DNA of 48,836 nt from positions 1 through 48,836 of the forward strand of contig NGBS01000914.1 in assembly GCA_002245135.1 (NCBI GenBank). Direction: 5' to 3'. This document shows, piece after piece, positions 19,422-30,280 of this stretch. The position numbers and the translations under genes are program-made. This DNA is from Proteromonas lacertae (Eukaryota; Sar; Bigyra; Opalinata; Proteromonadidae). The notes beneath the pieces were generated by a model that saw nothing but the letters and a program-made list of their open reading frames with translations, was not told the origin of the DNA and made no database searches. Within the stretch, counting starts at the first letter, position 1. The number at the start of each line of letters is the position of its first letter.

Positions 19422-21949
19422 TTACACTACATTGCTAAACTCATTTAAAAACTCATTTTTCTTTTCTTCTTCTTCTATCCCATCCAACTTTACTATACCA
19501 ATTGATGTAAATGTTTCTAAAAATGATTTTAATTCTGATTTATCTATATCTTCTTTTAATGTTATTGATAATTTTTCTAAATCTTCAAATACTTCTTTGT
19601 TTTCTTTCATTAATCTCAATTCTCTTTCATCTAATTCATTTCCTGATAAATTTATATTTGTCAATGGTATATTATCTTTTAATCTTTCTATTAACATCAT
19701 CAATCCTTTTTCACTCATCACAATTTCTATATACAATACAATACAGAATTTTAAATACTTGAGATGTTTAATGATGAAAACATGAAGAATTTATCTAAAT
19801 ATTTACATATTATCTCTATTCCTTCATCTCCAATTTCATTATTATGAATTGAGATATATACAACATCTTCTGGAAAAGAATCTGTTAATTCTTTTAATCC
19901 ATTACAACTAATCTTGTTATTGGATAAAACAAGATATTTATAATCAATCTGTTTTATTAATGAAATATGAGAATCATTCACATTTAAATCTATTTCATTA
20001 TAAACACACATAATATACTCGAAAAATCATAACATTTTTCATAACTTCTTCTTTTCTTTTTAATACAATAATTCAAATAATATTCACATTCTTCTTTTCT
20101 CCATGTTTTATTATTCATTTTAATAAATGGATATTCTTCTTTTTCTAATGTTTTGGAACAAATTGATTTTAATCCATTCATTCTGATATTATTTCCACTT
20201 AAGTCTATTGAACAACAATAAGAAATTGAATCTATCTTATCAGCTAATAATATCACACTTTCATCATCTATTGAGATATTGGTTAAATCAATTTTATTTA
20301 AATAATTTTCTAATAACATGTCTAAATTGTTTATTAATAGCTTAAATCCAGCATTACCAATTGGATTATCTATTAAACAAATTAAAAACTACCATAAATA
20401 TACTTTGAATATTCAATTCATTAATAATATCACTTTCTTTCATATAATTCATCAAATATTCTATTCCTTCTGAATCTATATTATTATTACTTATATCAAC
20501 TGAATAGAAATTATCTATATCATCATCTTCTTCTTCATTATTTACTTTTAATTCGTTCATAAAGAATCTAGTCAACTCATCACCTTCATTATCATGAAGA
20601 ATTTTCTTTAAACCATCTAACAAATACTTTAATCCAATTGAAGATAATCCCATTTCTATTACAAATAATATCATAATAATAATAATACTTGAACAATTGA
20701 TTTTATTAATAATACCATCTTTTAATAAATGTAAATATGGAGATAATATTTTCATTCCTTCATCTCCTATCTCATTTCCATTCAATTGAAGTTCTTCAAG
20801 ACTTGTAAATGAAGATAAATTGTTAATCAGTATTTCTATACTTTTGTATGTTAGTTTATTATCTAAATAATATAAAAATATCAAATTATACTGTTCAAAT
20901 CTAATCTCCAGATTATTTCGAATTCATCTGATCTTAATGAAATGAATGATTTGAAAAAATCATCATCAATTTCACAATTACTCACATTTAATACATCATC
21001 ATTCATCAATCCAATTAATTCTTTATCAACTAACATTTCCATACTCTCTTTATTAAAATCAAATTTAATCTTTGAAATTGGAAATTTGGAGGATAAGGCT
21101 TTTAATCCTTTTGAATGAATATTCTTGTTTTCTGCAATACATATACTCTCAAGATTTGGATATTTGTATAACGCTTCAGATAATAATATCATTGATTCAT
21201 CATTTAAATTCATGTTAAAAAGATTTAATTCATTTTTGTCGTTGATCAGTAAATGTAAATATGGAAGTAATGATTTGAATCCTTTCACACCAATTCGATT
21301 AGCTATTTCAAAAGAATAAAAAGAAAATATATATACACTGAAGATCAACATATTTCAATTTCATCAATGGAGTTGATTTAACAAATGATTCAATGAAATG
21401 AGAAGTAAAATTACACCATGACAAATCCAATTTTTCTAAATTTGTTAACTGTGAAAAAAATGATCCAAATAAAGAATAATATTGAATTGGAATATCAATA
21501 TGATTATAGTGCTCTTCGAAAACATCATTATTCTTGGGATCCTTTCCAAATTTTAAGTTTGCTGGATTGATAAGTTTCAATATTCTCATGAAGTAATTCA
21601 ATCCTTCTTCACAATAACAAATACAACTTGAATGAATAATTATAACACCACCATAATATGAGTAAATATCAAATATCATTTTATCTAAGTAACACTCAGC
21701 ATCTTCTTTACAGTGGTGATTTATCTGAAATTTCAGCTTAGTTTGAATGGAATCATCATTTTTGTTTAACTTCATCAGCAGCAACTTTGATAATACTTCT
21801 TCATCAGGTTTAGAGTTGTAGCTTTCTACAAGTTGTTCAATTGCTTCTTCATTCTCTTTCGAATCTACTTCTATTCTTCTTCTTTTCTACATCGAATGAA
21901 TAAAAATATATACTACATAAATACTTGAAGGTTTATTAGAATTACTCAT
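19422..21949 (-). CDS. Gene B: LRR (RI-type) protein without the kinase region, spliced
   Basis: Splicing gives about 750 residues. Exon 1 encodes MSNSNKPS (ATG at 21,949), an intron of 38 nt follows, then KRRRIEVDSKENEEAIEQL, so a KRRR nuclear-localisation-like cluster lies at residues 9-12. Next comes the Cys/His linker shared with gene A (FQINHHCKEDAECYLDKMIF then CICYCEEGLNYFMRIL), followed by RI-type LRRs (LEKLDLSWCNF, NRIGVKGFKSLLPYL, NEIGDEGMKILSPYL, NNIDSEGIEYLMNYM). An acidic insert (VNNEEEDDDIDNF) interrupts one repeat, absent from A. LRR introns are phase 1 at the same position as in A. It ends in NEFLNEFSNVV like A. It is a paralogue of A without the pseudokinase. The partner is unknown; LRRs of this type usually bind proteins. 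Confidence 0.8.
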
Positions 21950-22529
21950 AAAATTGTGTTTTGTTTCAAAAATATAGTCGTTATGATTGAGATATTTTTG
22001 TGTTATTCTGAATAAATACAACTAAATTACTAAAATGCTATTCCTGTGAATTGAAAATAATACAGAAATACTTCCATCAATTAAAATTGTAAAGTATTTT
22101 AAACATTTTGAAAATGTATTTGTTTCAGTTGAAGTTAAATCATTCACTAAAACTATAATCATTATATTTCATGCAATCTAAATTAATTTTTTTACATTAT
22201 TCATTCCTCCATCTTTCATTTAAACTAAGAATTCATAATTAAATATCACATTATATATACAATCACAAAAATGCATTCCAATCCCATTTTCATTTTTATC
22301 ATCAATTCTTTCTTCTATTTTCATATTATTTTATACTCAATAAACCAAATACTAATATCATTATTTTATCAAATTCTAAACAACAGAACAACAACAAGAA
22401 GCAGATAAAACAAAAAATGAAATATCAAGTTTTTTGTATTATTTTTTGATTTTTATACATTTACAGATTCTATTTAAGTAGATTAAAATCACTCTAATAA
22501 ACAAAAGCATATGAATATTTTCATTATTT
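21950..22529. other. Intergenic region between genes B and G
   Basis: 580 bp with no coding potential. It contains the palindrome-like ACATTTTGAAAATGT at about 22,103-22,117, related to TACATTTTGAGAATGTA near 14,317-14,333. It also contains a 72-bp segment (22,202-22,273) that is absent from the mirror copy and bounded by CATTCC at both ends. It must contain the gene B promoter and the gene G 3' end. Confidence 0.6.
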
Positions 22530-24487
22530 TTATGTATCTATACTTCTTGGTAATAAACTGAATATTTCACATCCACTCATTTTCATAAACAACATATTCT
22601 CTTTATTTATTATTTCTATTCCACTTAAATCATTTAAATCACTTAATAAACATAAATAGTTATTATATAAACTTCGCTCTTTTGGACTTGCTATTCCTTT
22701 TCGAACTTTCTCATGCATTAATTTTAAACATTCATAAAATTTAGTATAGATTTCTTCGAATATATTCAACAAATATTCATTCTCATTTATACACTTTTTC
22801 ATTCTTTCATAATCTTTACTATTCAAATATTCTTTTACAAATCGATTATTTTCTACTATTTCTAACAGATTCTCACTTTTTAAATCGAAATTCAATGACT
22901 AATATATAATATATATATATAATAATATACACTTATAAAACTACACACTTCATTCTTCTCACTTAACCATTTCAACACATTATTCAACAAACTATCATTC
23001 ATTTTGTCTTTCAACATGATTCGTAATATGTTGTTTATTAAACCAATATTCATTTGGATATTTAAATCTAACCATACTTGACAATCATTGTTTATTGTAT
23101 TTTCTCTAGTTAAATCAAATAAATCTATAACAAAATAATAATAATATATAAATATATAAATACTTGAAAAAGAAAATGAACTTTTTATCTTCAATTCAAA
23201 TTCTTTCATTATTTCATTCAATTTTGGAAACTCTTTATATTCCATATATTTATTCATATTGTGATTCATTATTATATAAACTCTCAACATATCATTCTTA
23301 TCACCACTTTCTCCATTATTCTCATTTATTATTATATATTTCACAAATTCATCTATATTCTTCAAACTGTATAATAAATAATTATCACATATGTTTTGTA
23401 AAGCAGCTACACACTTCTGTTGTCTTGTTTTATTTGTTCCTTCTCTATATCCAAAGGATAATTTCATTATCATTATATCTTCTTTTATTTCTTTGGTTAT
23501 ATTTAAATGCTTTACAATATTATTATAATTCTTTTCATTGTTATTTTTTAGTTTCAAATTCATCTCAAATCCACTCTTCAATAATACTCCTATTTCATCT
23601 TTTATATGGATTTTACACATGCTATTATTATTTAAACTTATTCCTTTTAATTTATTATATTTTATTACATTTGGAATTATTTCATGTAAGTAGTTTAATC
23701 CATTTATATATTTATTCCAATATTTGGTTATTTCATTTCCTACTTTAGATATTGCACTTATTAAATACCATTCACTTTCTTTCTTTTTATTTCCTCCTTT
23801 TATATTCATTAACTCAGATTTGGTTGAATTAATTCCTGGAATATTCATTGTAACTATGTTATTAAATAATAATATATACATCTTCTTTTATTATTTGGAT
23901 TATTGTTATTGTTACTGTCTTTTAGAGACTTTATTCTGGATAATTCAGCATTTGAATGAATTGTTTCATTATCTATTTTTATATCTAAATACAATGTTAA
24001 CTTCATTAAATCTCGATTATTGTTATTATAAACACTTGTTATATATTCTGTAAATTCTTTTATATTTATTGGAATTTTCAATTCTATTCATTAGTATTAG
24101 ATTATATAATATACCTTCATTTTCACTACGGCTTATCACTTCATTTTCATTTTCACTCACACTATCTTCTTTTTCTTCCTCTTCATCTAATTTTATTAGT
24201 GTCACACTCTTCTTTATTGCTATTAGAATATCTTCATATGATTCTTCATTTAAAACTCCTTTATTAAACAAATCAAAGTATTTGAATATCTCATTCACTG
24301 TTTTATTTCCTAATTCACTCAATTTATTGTTCTTAAAGTATTCTAACACTTCTAACTCTTCTCTTTCTTCAGTATTTTCATTTATTGCATTCTTTAGTTT
24401 TTCTGCATCAATTCCTATTTCTTTCAATGAGCCTTCAATTCTCTGAAGTTTTTTTAAGGTAGAATTCTTTTGATCAATCAAACTCAT
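22530..24487 (-). CDS. Gene G: unknown mostly helical protein of ~600 residues
   Basis: Four introns (GTAT...TAG, about 26-40 nt) join MSLIDQKNSTLKKLQRIEG through to FSLLPRSIDT. Residues 1-60 look coiled coil. Residues about 75-105 (EIFKYFDLFNKGVLNEESYE) resemble a degenerate EF-hand helix-loop-helix. An acidic patch follows (KLDEEEEKEDSVSENENEV). The rest is helical with Asn-rich loops (KQKCV-like RQQKCVAALQNICDNYLLY, FIENN-like LEIVENNRFVKEYL, YERMKKCINENEYLLN), which could be an ARM/HEAT-type fold. No catalytic motif was seen and I cannot name the family. The 5' side carries repeated AAAAACGAAA words just before the ATG. The mirror copy at 38,567-40,520 is nearly identical and intact. Confidence 0.7.
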
Positions 24488-24515
24488 AAAAAAACGAAAA
24501 ACGAAACGAATATAT
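24488..24515 (-). promoter_or_regulatory. AAAAACG-repeat promoter motif of gene G
   Basis: Immediately upstream of the gene G start the plus strand reads AAAAAACGAAAAACGAAACG (TTCGTTTTTCGTTTTTT on the coding strand). Similar AAAACG words precede C/E, F, H/I and M. The position and recurrence suggest a core promoter or initiator element. The mirror copy before 38,567 is identical. Confidence 0.35.
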
Positions 24516-24623
24516 TATTTGAATTATCAAACATTCTCTTCAAACTTATTGAAATATTTCAACCATTATTGCTATTAAAAGCAAAAGAAACAACAATATA
24601 AAAGTAATTACTGATAAAATATC

Positions 24624-25930
24624 TTAAGAATTCATACTACTTAAACAATCTTGAATGAAATCCAATACTAACGTGTATCTTCTATCCTCTTCACTTTCTG
24701 GTTTACAACATTCAACATGATTATACTCCTTTAAATAAACATAATCTCCAACTCCAGGATTTGAATATTCTTTAGGAACAACTACAGCATTCCAATATTT
24801 ATTTATATACATCGATTTTCCTTCACCAATACTTAAACACTTTATTCCAAAATCAATAAAATTATTATTCAAATTAATCAAATACTTACTATTCGGTTTC
24901 AAACCATAAACTAAAGCAGAAGCACTAGCAAAATATAACAAAGTGTTTTTATCTGCTAATAATGGAGAGCCAAAATGAGGTGTGCAATAAAACACTACTC
25001 CTTTTGTTTGTTTTCTAATTATTGAATCTCTATTCATAAATAATTGAATTATATTATATATATATATATACTCATCTTGACATAACAATTCTTTTGCTAA
25101 TATTCCACCTAATGAATGAGTAATAAATATAATCGGATTACTTCCAATTCCACATAAACTCAATTTATATTTCACAGTATTTGCTATTGAAATAACATCT
25201 TCATCTCTTCTTGCTGTTCCCCAAGTAACTAAATGTGTAGGATAACCAATGGATATTATTCGAATGTTGTAATTCTCTAAGGATTTTGGAAGCCACATAC
25301 TTGGCCAGTTTGTTTCATTATTTTCTCCAATTCTCCAAGTGGAGAAAAAAGAACCTCTTAATCCATGAATTAAAATGATATCTACATTCTGTTTATTATT
25401 TTCATTATCTATATCTTTTTCATTACTATTATTTTTTTGTTTTATTGTCTTTTCTTCTTCTATATTATTATTACCATTATTATCATCTTCTTTTAAACTG
25501 TTTTTGATTGATTCAAATTCTACTGTTTTATCTGTTTTATTGATAATACTTTTAATATCATCTTTCATTTCAATTACTTTTATTTTTATTTTTTCACTAG
25601 ATTCTTCTAAATTGATCTTCTTATTGAGTATTGCATCTTTTCTACCATTATTCACATCATTTTCATTATCTTCTTCTTCTTCTTCTTCTTCTTTTTCTCT
25701 ATTTCCTTCTTTCATCAACTGATTAATCTTTGATTTATCTTCTTTTAATTCACTGAGTGGTGAAGGATACAATAAATAAACTCCATCTCCATAATATTCA
25801 TTTTTATTACTGATATTTTGGACAATTCGAATAGTTTGGTAGGAAAGCTTGATATCATCATATTCAAGCCATATCTTGAACTTTTTAACCCATTCTTCTT
25901 CATTTAATATTTTACCAACTTCAAACTATA

Positions 25931-25978
<48 letters not shown>

Positions 25979-27853
25979 CAGATTCTTGTGAAGAATCACT
26001 TGTTAAATTCGCAATAACTCTAGCACATTGTCTCAATACAACTTTATTATCACTTTTACTATATTCTTTCAATATAAACAATATTCCTTTCTCTAATAAT
26101 ACTTTCTTAAATAAAGGATCCTCTGATACTACAGATAAAGCCCTCAGTGAATGTCTTTGTTCTTTTTCAGTAGGAATGGTCTTCTTTTCATTCAAATACA
26201 AATTAAAATTTCCACCTCTGTATATTTCTTTATATAATTCATCTCTTATAGCTGTTGGACTATTTTTAATGATTGATTCAATAATTGTAAAAGTCCATTT
26301 CTGTAGTATTTCTTCACTTCTTTCTGAATATTTTATTAAGTTGATCATTGTCTCAATTGCATTCTTTTCTGTCTCTCCTTCACTGTTCATTAGCCAGTTT
26401 AAGATTCTTTGACTCCACATACCAATATAAGTTGCTTCACTACTTGAATCTTCTGGAAGTACAGTATATAACTCTATTGGATTGTTGATTAAGTCATATT
26501 CTTTATCAAATATATATTTCTAATAAAATAAATTAAAAAAAGAGAGAGATATTATATTTATACTCCATCTTTTGTATGACAAGTTGAGCATTTATTAATC
26601 ATTTTCATTGTAGAAATTTGTAATTTATTATTCCATAATATTCGTGGATCATTCAATAACTCATATAGAATATCAATTAAATGTTGATCTAATAAATAAT
26701 ATAAGTAATTTGAATTTTCAGTCAGTGTATAAAATGCAGATAAAGTATTTGCCTAATAAAAAATATATAATAATACTTATTATAATCATTATAAATAATA
26801 CTTTTATTTCTAAATCATTACTTTGTAAGCAATCAACTAAAAAATCCAAATTATCTTGAACTATTTTCAAATCATCTTCATTCTTCTCCAATATTGTTTT
26901 ATCTATCTTACTAATAACTTGTAAATACAAATTAACCAAAGATTTATTATACTATTTTATTTAATATATATATATATATATTATTATTATTATTATTATA
27001 CTCTTGTTTTAGGAAGTGTTAGATCACTCAACTGCATTTTACTATTTCCCTTTGAGAGAAATCCAATCATCAACCACAAGCTAAGTCTTTTATAAAGTGT
27101 TACTTTTACTGTATTGTAATATATTGTCAATAAACGACATGATAATATTAATGTCGATGGATCAATTAAAAAAAAACCATCAAATTAAAGAAAACAAAGA
27201 AGAAAATATAGTAAAATTAGAAATGATATTTTTATATAGAAATACACATTCATGATTCTCAATAAATCTATTGAGATTCAATTCAAATTCTTCATTTCCA
27301 TTTAATTTACTCAAGTTTATTAATAACTATATATATATAAATTATTATTTATACATATATTCCTCCTCTTTGTAATAAAGACATAAATGCATCTTCGTTT
27401 TTAGACATTAGAATTAATAACCTTTTCATATTTTTAGATGGTTTTACATATCTTTTATAGTGTTGTACAATCATTTTTACTAATGGGAAAGATATATAAG
27501 GAAGGTAATTTGGATTTTTTTCTAAGAAATCGATGATTTTTGTCATTGCTGAAGTATTACTCCAATGATATTTCATGTTTATACCTACTATTGGGTCTTT
27601 ATACTTAAGTCCTATTTATAGTAAACTATTTTTTTATACTTTTTGAATATGCATTTGAAATACCAATCTTTCTTTGATAGTAATAGTACAAACCAATTCC
27701 TCCAACTGCAAATGTCCAAAATCCATAATGCATCCATACTATACGACTTTTTGGCTCTTCTTCTCGTAAATAAAGATGATAATATGATTTTTTTGGATTA
27801 AATGCATTAAATTTTCGAAATCGAGTGATTCTAGTAATTTTATTCAAAAACAT
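24624..27853 (-). CDS. SERAC1: Gene H: SERAC1-like mitochondrial serine esterase with ARM-like region
   Basis: The N-terminus MFLNKITRITRFRKFNAFNP is basic with no acidic residues, as in a mitochondrial presequence. A membrane segment follows (YGFWTFAVGGIGLYYYY). A 28-nt intron joins this exon to MKYHWSNTSAMTKIIDFL. ARM-like helices follow (VSEDPLFKKVLLEKGILF, LRQCARVIANLTSDSSQES), then a 54-nt intron made largely of AT repeats (25,926-25,979). The C-terminal alpha/beta-hydrolase has VDIILIHGLRGSFFSTW, the nucleophile elbow FITHSLGGILAKELL, GVVFYCTPHFGSP and a late His in KEYNHVECCKP. This order matches SERAC1, a phosphatidylglycerol-remodelling protein of mitochondria/ER contacts in animals. 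An acidic, Asn-rich insert precedes the hydrolase. One stretch, about 27,170-27,260, did not resolve: a T-rich segment lacks a usable TAG acceptor, so a longer intron or a sequence error is possible. Its start is 116 bp from the divergent syntaxin gene. Confidence 0.82.
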
Positions 27854-27969
27854 ATATTATATATATCGAGAAAAATGAAAAGAAAAATTTTGAAAAACGG
27901 GTTATTGAAAAATATTTGTATTTTCATACACCTTGATTTTCAGTTTTAATCTAATTTCTATTTTTAGAG

Positions 27970-28970
27970 ATGTATGATTAGTTTATTTATCATTTAGGCC
28001 TGATAAAACTGAAAAAGAGAAGAAAATCAAGCTGACTTTAGATGAAAAGTTTATGCCAGAATTTTTTGAAGGTGTTGATATAATTCAACAACAGATTTAT
28101 GAAATAGAGTATATTAAATTCAATATAATCAATTAGTGGAACTTGTAATTTCATTAATGATATAAAGAATGCATCTTTACAAGAAGTTCAACCAGATAAA
28201 GTTAGGCGTATGATATCATCCTTATTTGTGTATAGAAAACAGTGAAAGACTAGAATCTTTACTAAACTCCACAAACTTTCAATTAAAGACAATTAAAGTA
28301 AGATTTTGATTCTATCCTTAAATAGAAATCATTAGATATATTAGAAACAAAAACAAAAGAATATGAAGAAAATCCAAACCATTCCAATGCTAGATTAAAG
28401 ATAAGAAAGAATGTAAGACAAACATTAATCAGACAATATATAAATGCAGCTAATAAATACAAAGCAACTCAAGAAGAATATAAAACAGCAATTAATAACA
28501 AAGTAAGTAGAGAAATAAAGATGATAAAACCTGAGTTAAAAGAAAATGAAATCGATGAGATTATTCAAAATGGTGATCCTAATCAGTATATACAACAAGC
28601 ACTATCTGGACCAATCAATAATCAGATTCAGGATATGTATAATCAAGTACAGGATAAATATAAAGATGTCCAAAAATTAGTTAGATCTGTGAAGCAAATA
28701 CAGAGGTTATTTGAAGATATGGCTGTTTTAGTATATAATATATATTATTTATTTATTTATTTATAATAGATTGCAGAACAAGGTGAAATATTAAATCGAA
28801 TTGAGAAAAATGTGAAAGAAGCACATCAAAATATAAAAGAAGGGAATGAGAAATTACGAGGAGCTATTGAAGAGCAGAAGAAGGCAAGAAAACTAAAATG
28901 TATAATAATGATAATCGTGTTGGTTCTTTTAATTATATTCCTATTCTATACAGGAATGGTTTCATTATAA
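27970..28970 (+). CDS. Gene I: syntaxin (Qa-SNARE)
   Basis: Five introns (26, 28, 28, 28 and 39 nt) give 283 residues. The best model splits the initiator codon: AT at 27,970-27,971, a 26-nt intron, then G at 27,998, giving MPDKTEKEKKIKLTLDEKF. The N-terminal half is the SynN helical bundle (IIQQQIYEIDGTCNFINDIK, ERLESLLNSTNFQLK, NARLKIRKNVRQTLIRQY). The SNARE motif runs through RSVKQIQRLFEDMAVLIAEQ, with the zero-layer Gln in AEQGEILNRIE, followed by NVKEAHQNIKEGNEKL. A basic juxtamembrane stretch (KKARKLK) and a C-terminal anchor (CIIMIIVLVLLIIFLFY) complete a canonical target-membrane SNARE. The start assignment is inference. It shares a 116-bp bidirectional promoter with gene H. Confidence 0.92.
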
Positions 28971-29137
28971 AAATGTCTGGAAAAGAAAAACAGTTAATAA
29001 TAATTTATATTTTTATTCATTTACATTTTTTTAAATAGGAAAAACACAAAATTTATATATAAAAAAACAAATTTTCAATATTTTAAAATTAAAGTAAAGT
29101 CTTTTTTTTAATAATATATATATTCTTTTAATTAATT

Positions 29138-30024
29138 TTATCGATTAGTCAAATATCCATTGGAAGAACTATCTAATGAATTAATACTTGTATCAGCTAC
29201 TTGATTTGGATCGCCTGACCAAGTTTGTTGAATATTTGTAGTATTCATCATCATTCTTTGAGTCATTAATTGTTGTTGTTGTTGCTGTTGCTGTTGCTGT
29301 TGCTGCTGCATAAAATATGCTTCATGGGTATGATAGAACGGTTGACTGGGGTTTAAACGATCATTATAATAATATAAGCTACTGTCTGATGTAGTTGCTG
29401 TAGTTGGGTTAGATGGAGGAGGAGGAGCTTGTGGCTGTGGTTGTTGAGGTGGCTGCGATGTATGATAGGCATAATCATCTTTCTTTGGTGCTTTTGTTTC
29501 TTCTCGCGGGATTATATCTATTAGAAAATCATATACATCTGATTTTGTAACTGCTAAGGCTATATCATTTTTCTATAAATAATAATAAACCAATATTTAG
29601 AATACTTGTAAGGTTCTTCTTTTATTTTCTTCTGTATTACACCATGATCGCATAGTCAGTTCCATAATAAATAGTTCGCATGCTTTAGCAAATAGAATTG
29701 GAACTTCTGCACTAATCATCTATCAAAAATAGATTTGAAAATATACTTTCACTTCACTGTCACTTTTCATTATCTTTTTTATTCTTGCTAGTGGTAAAGG
29801 ATTGCTTTTAAAGTCATAACTGTAAGGATCTATCATTTCCATATCTGTCTGTTGTTCATGCCAAAATTGGTTTAATTGATTGAATTGTTCTGAATAGCTA
29901 GATGATATTTGGTACTAAAAAAGTAAAATGAAGGCGGTCATACCTGTGGATTGATAGGCATTGATATATCATGTATTGCATTGGCTGCACTCATGTCTGA
30001 GTTAATATCCGACATTGGATTCAT
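29138..30024 (-). CDS. NFYC: Gene J: NF-YC/HAP5 histone-fold subunit of the CCAAT-binding factor
   Basis: Three introns (29, 27 and 33 nt) give 265 residues. The histone fold is clear: [57 protein letters not shown], then [20 protein letters not shown] and PREE. This is the NF-YC type ([17 protein letters not shown], RTLQxNDIA), which pairs with NF-YB and recruits NF-YA to CCAAT boxes. The C-terminus is Pro/Gln rich ([13 protein letters not shown]), with a run of 12 Gln encoded by mixed CAA/CAG at about 29,271-29,310, typical of an activation domain. The N-terminal 70 residues are unconserved. Start: [17 protein letters not shown] 13-bp palindrome lies 44 bp upstream of the ATG. Confidence 0.92.
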
Positions 30025-30067
30025 GTAGAGGGTTAAAAAAAATAGAAAATTAATTTGATTACTCAAG

Positions 30068-30080
30068 CGAACAGTGTTCG
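30068..30080. promoter_or_regulatory. 13-bp palindrome upstream of NF-YC
   Basis: CGAACAGTGTTCG is a perfect palindrome around a central base, 44 bp before the NF-YC start codon, in otherwise AT-rich sequence. A dimeric transcription-factor site is possible. Only this instance was noticed. Confidence 0.3.
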
Positions 30081-30280
30081 AAGTTCAGTTATTTTTTTGC
30101 TTAATATTCAAGGGTTTTTATTATACTCCAAATATCTGATGAATTAGATAGTGAAATAGAATGTTTATACTATTATGTTATTGTTATGCTGTTATATTTT
30201 CATATGGATCGTGAATGAAATAAAATAAAAAATATGACTTCAATATACATATACAATGAATATAAACACTAAATTACAAA

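Larger units (their letters stand above)
14095..24602. repeat. Left arm of the giant inverted duplication (genes D part, C, E, F, B, G)
   Basis: The arm is the reverse complement of 38,453-48,836. The same five genes appear in the same order with the same introns. The inner border is sharp: matching ends at CAATATAA (24,595-24,602), in the 3' flank of gene H, against 38,453 in the 3' flank of eIF2-gamma copy 2. The outer border is not seen because the right copy reaches the window end; the left arm therefore starts at or before 14,095. Differences include substitutions, a 72-bp presence/absence at 22,202-22,273, and single-base indels concentrated in the right copy beyond about 45.9 kb. Confidence 0.95.

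Noticed and set aside
19422-21949. Gene B as an F-box/LRR ubiquitin ligase subunit
   Set aside because: No F-box is visible before the LRRs; the N-terminus is a basic cluster and the Cys/His linker.
23164-23748. 194-codon plus-strand frame opposite gene G, conserved in the mirror arm
   Set aside because: Tyr/Ser/Leu-rich antisense reading of an Asn/Ile/Lys-rich coding region; it has no start context and its conservation is that of the arm.
26950-27000. AT and ATT microsatellite as a possible CRISPR-like or telomeric repeat
   Set aside because: It lies wholly inside an intron of the SERAC1-like gene, without unit-spacer structure.
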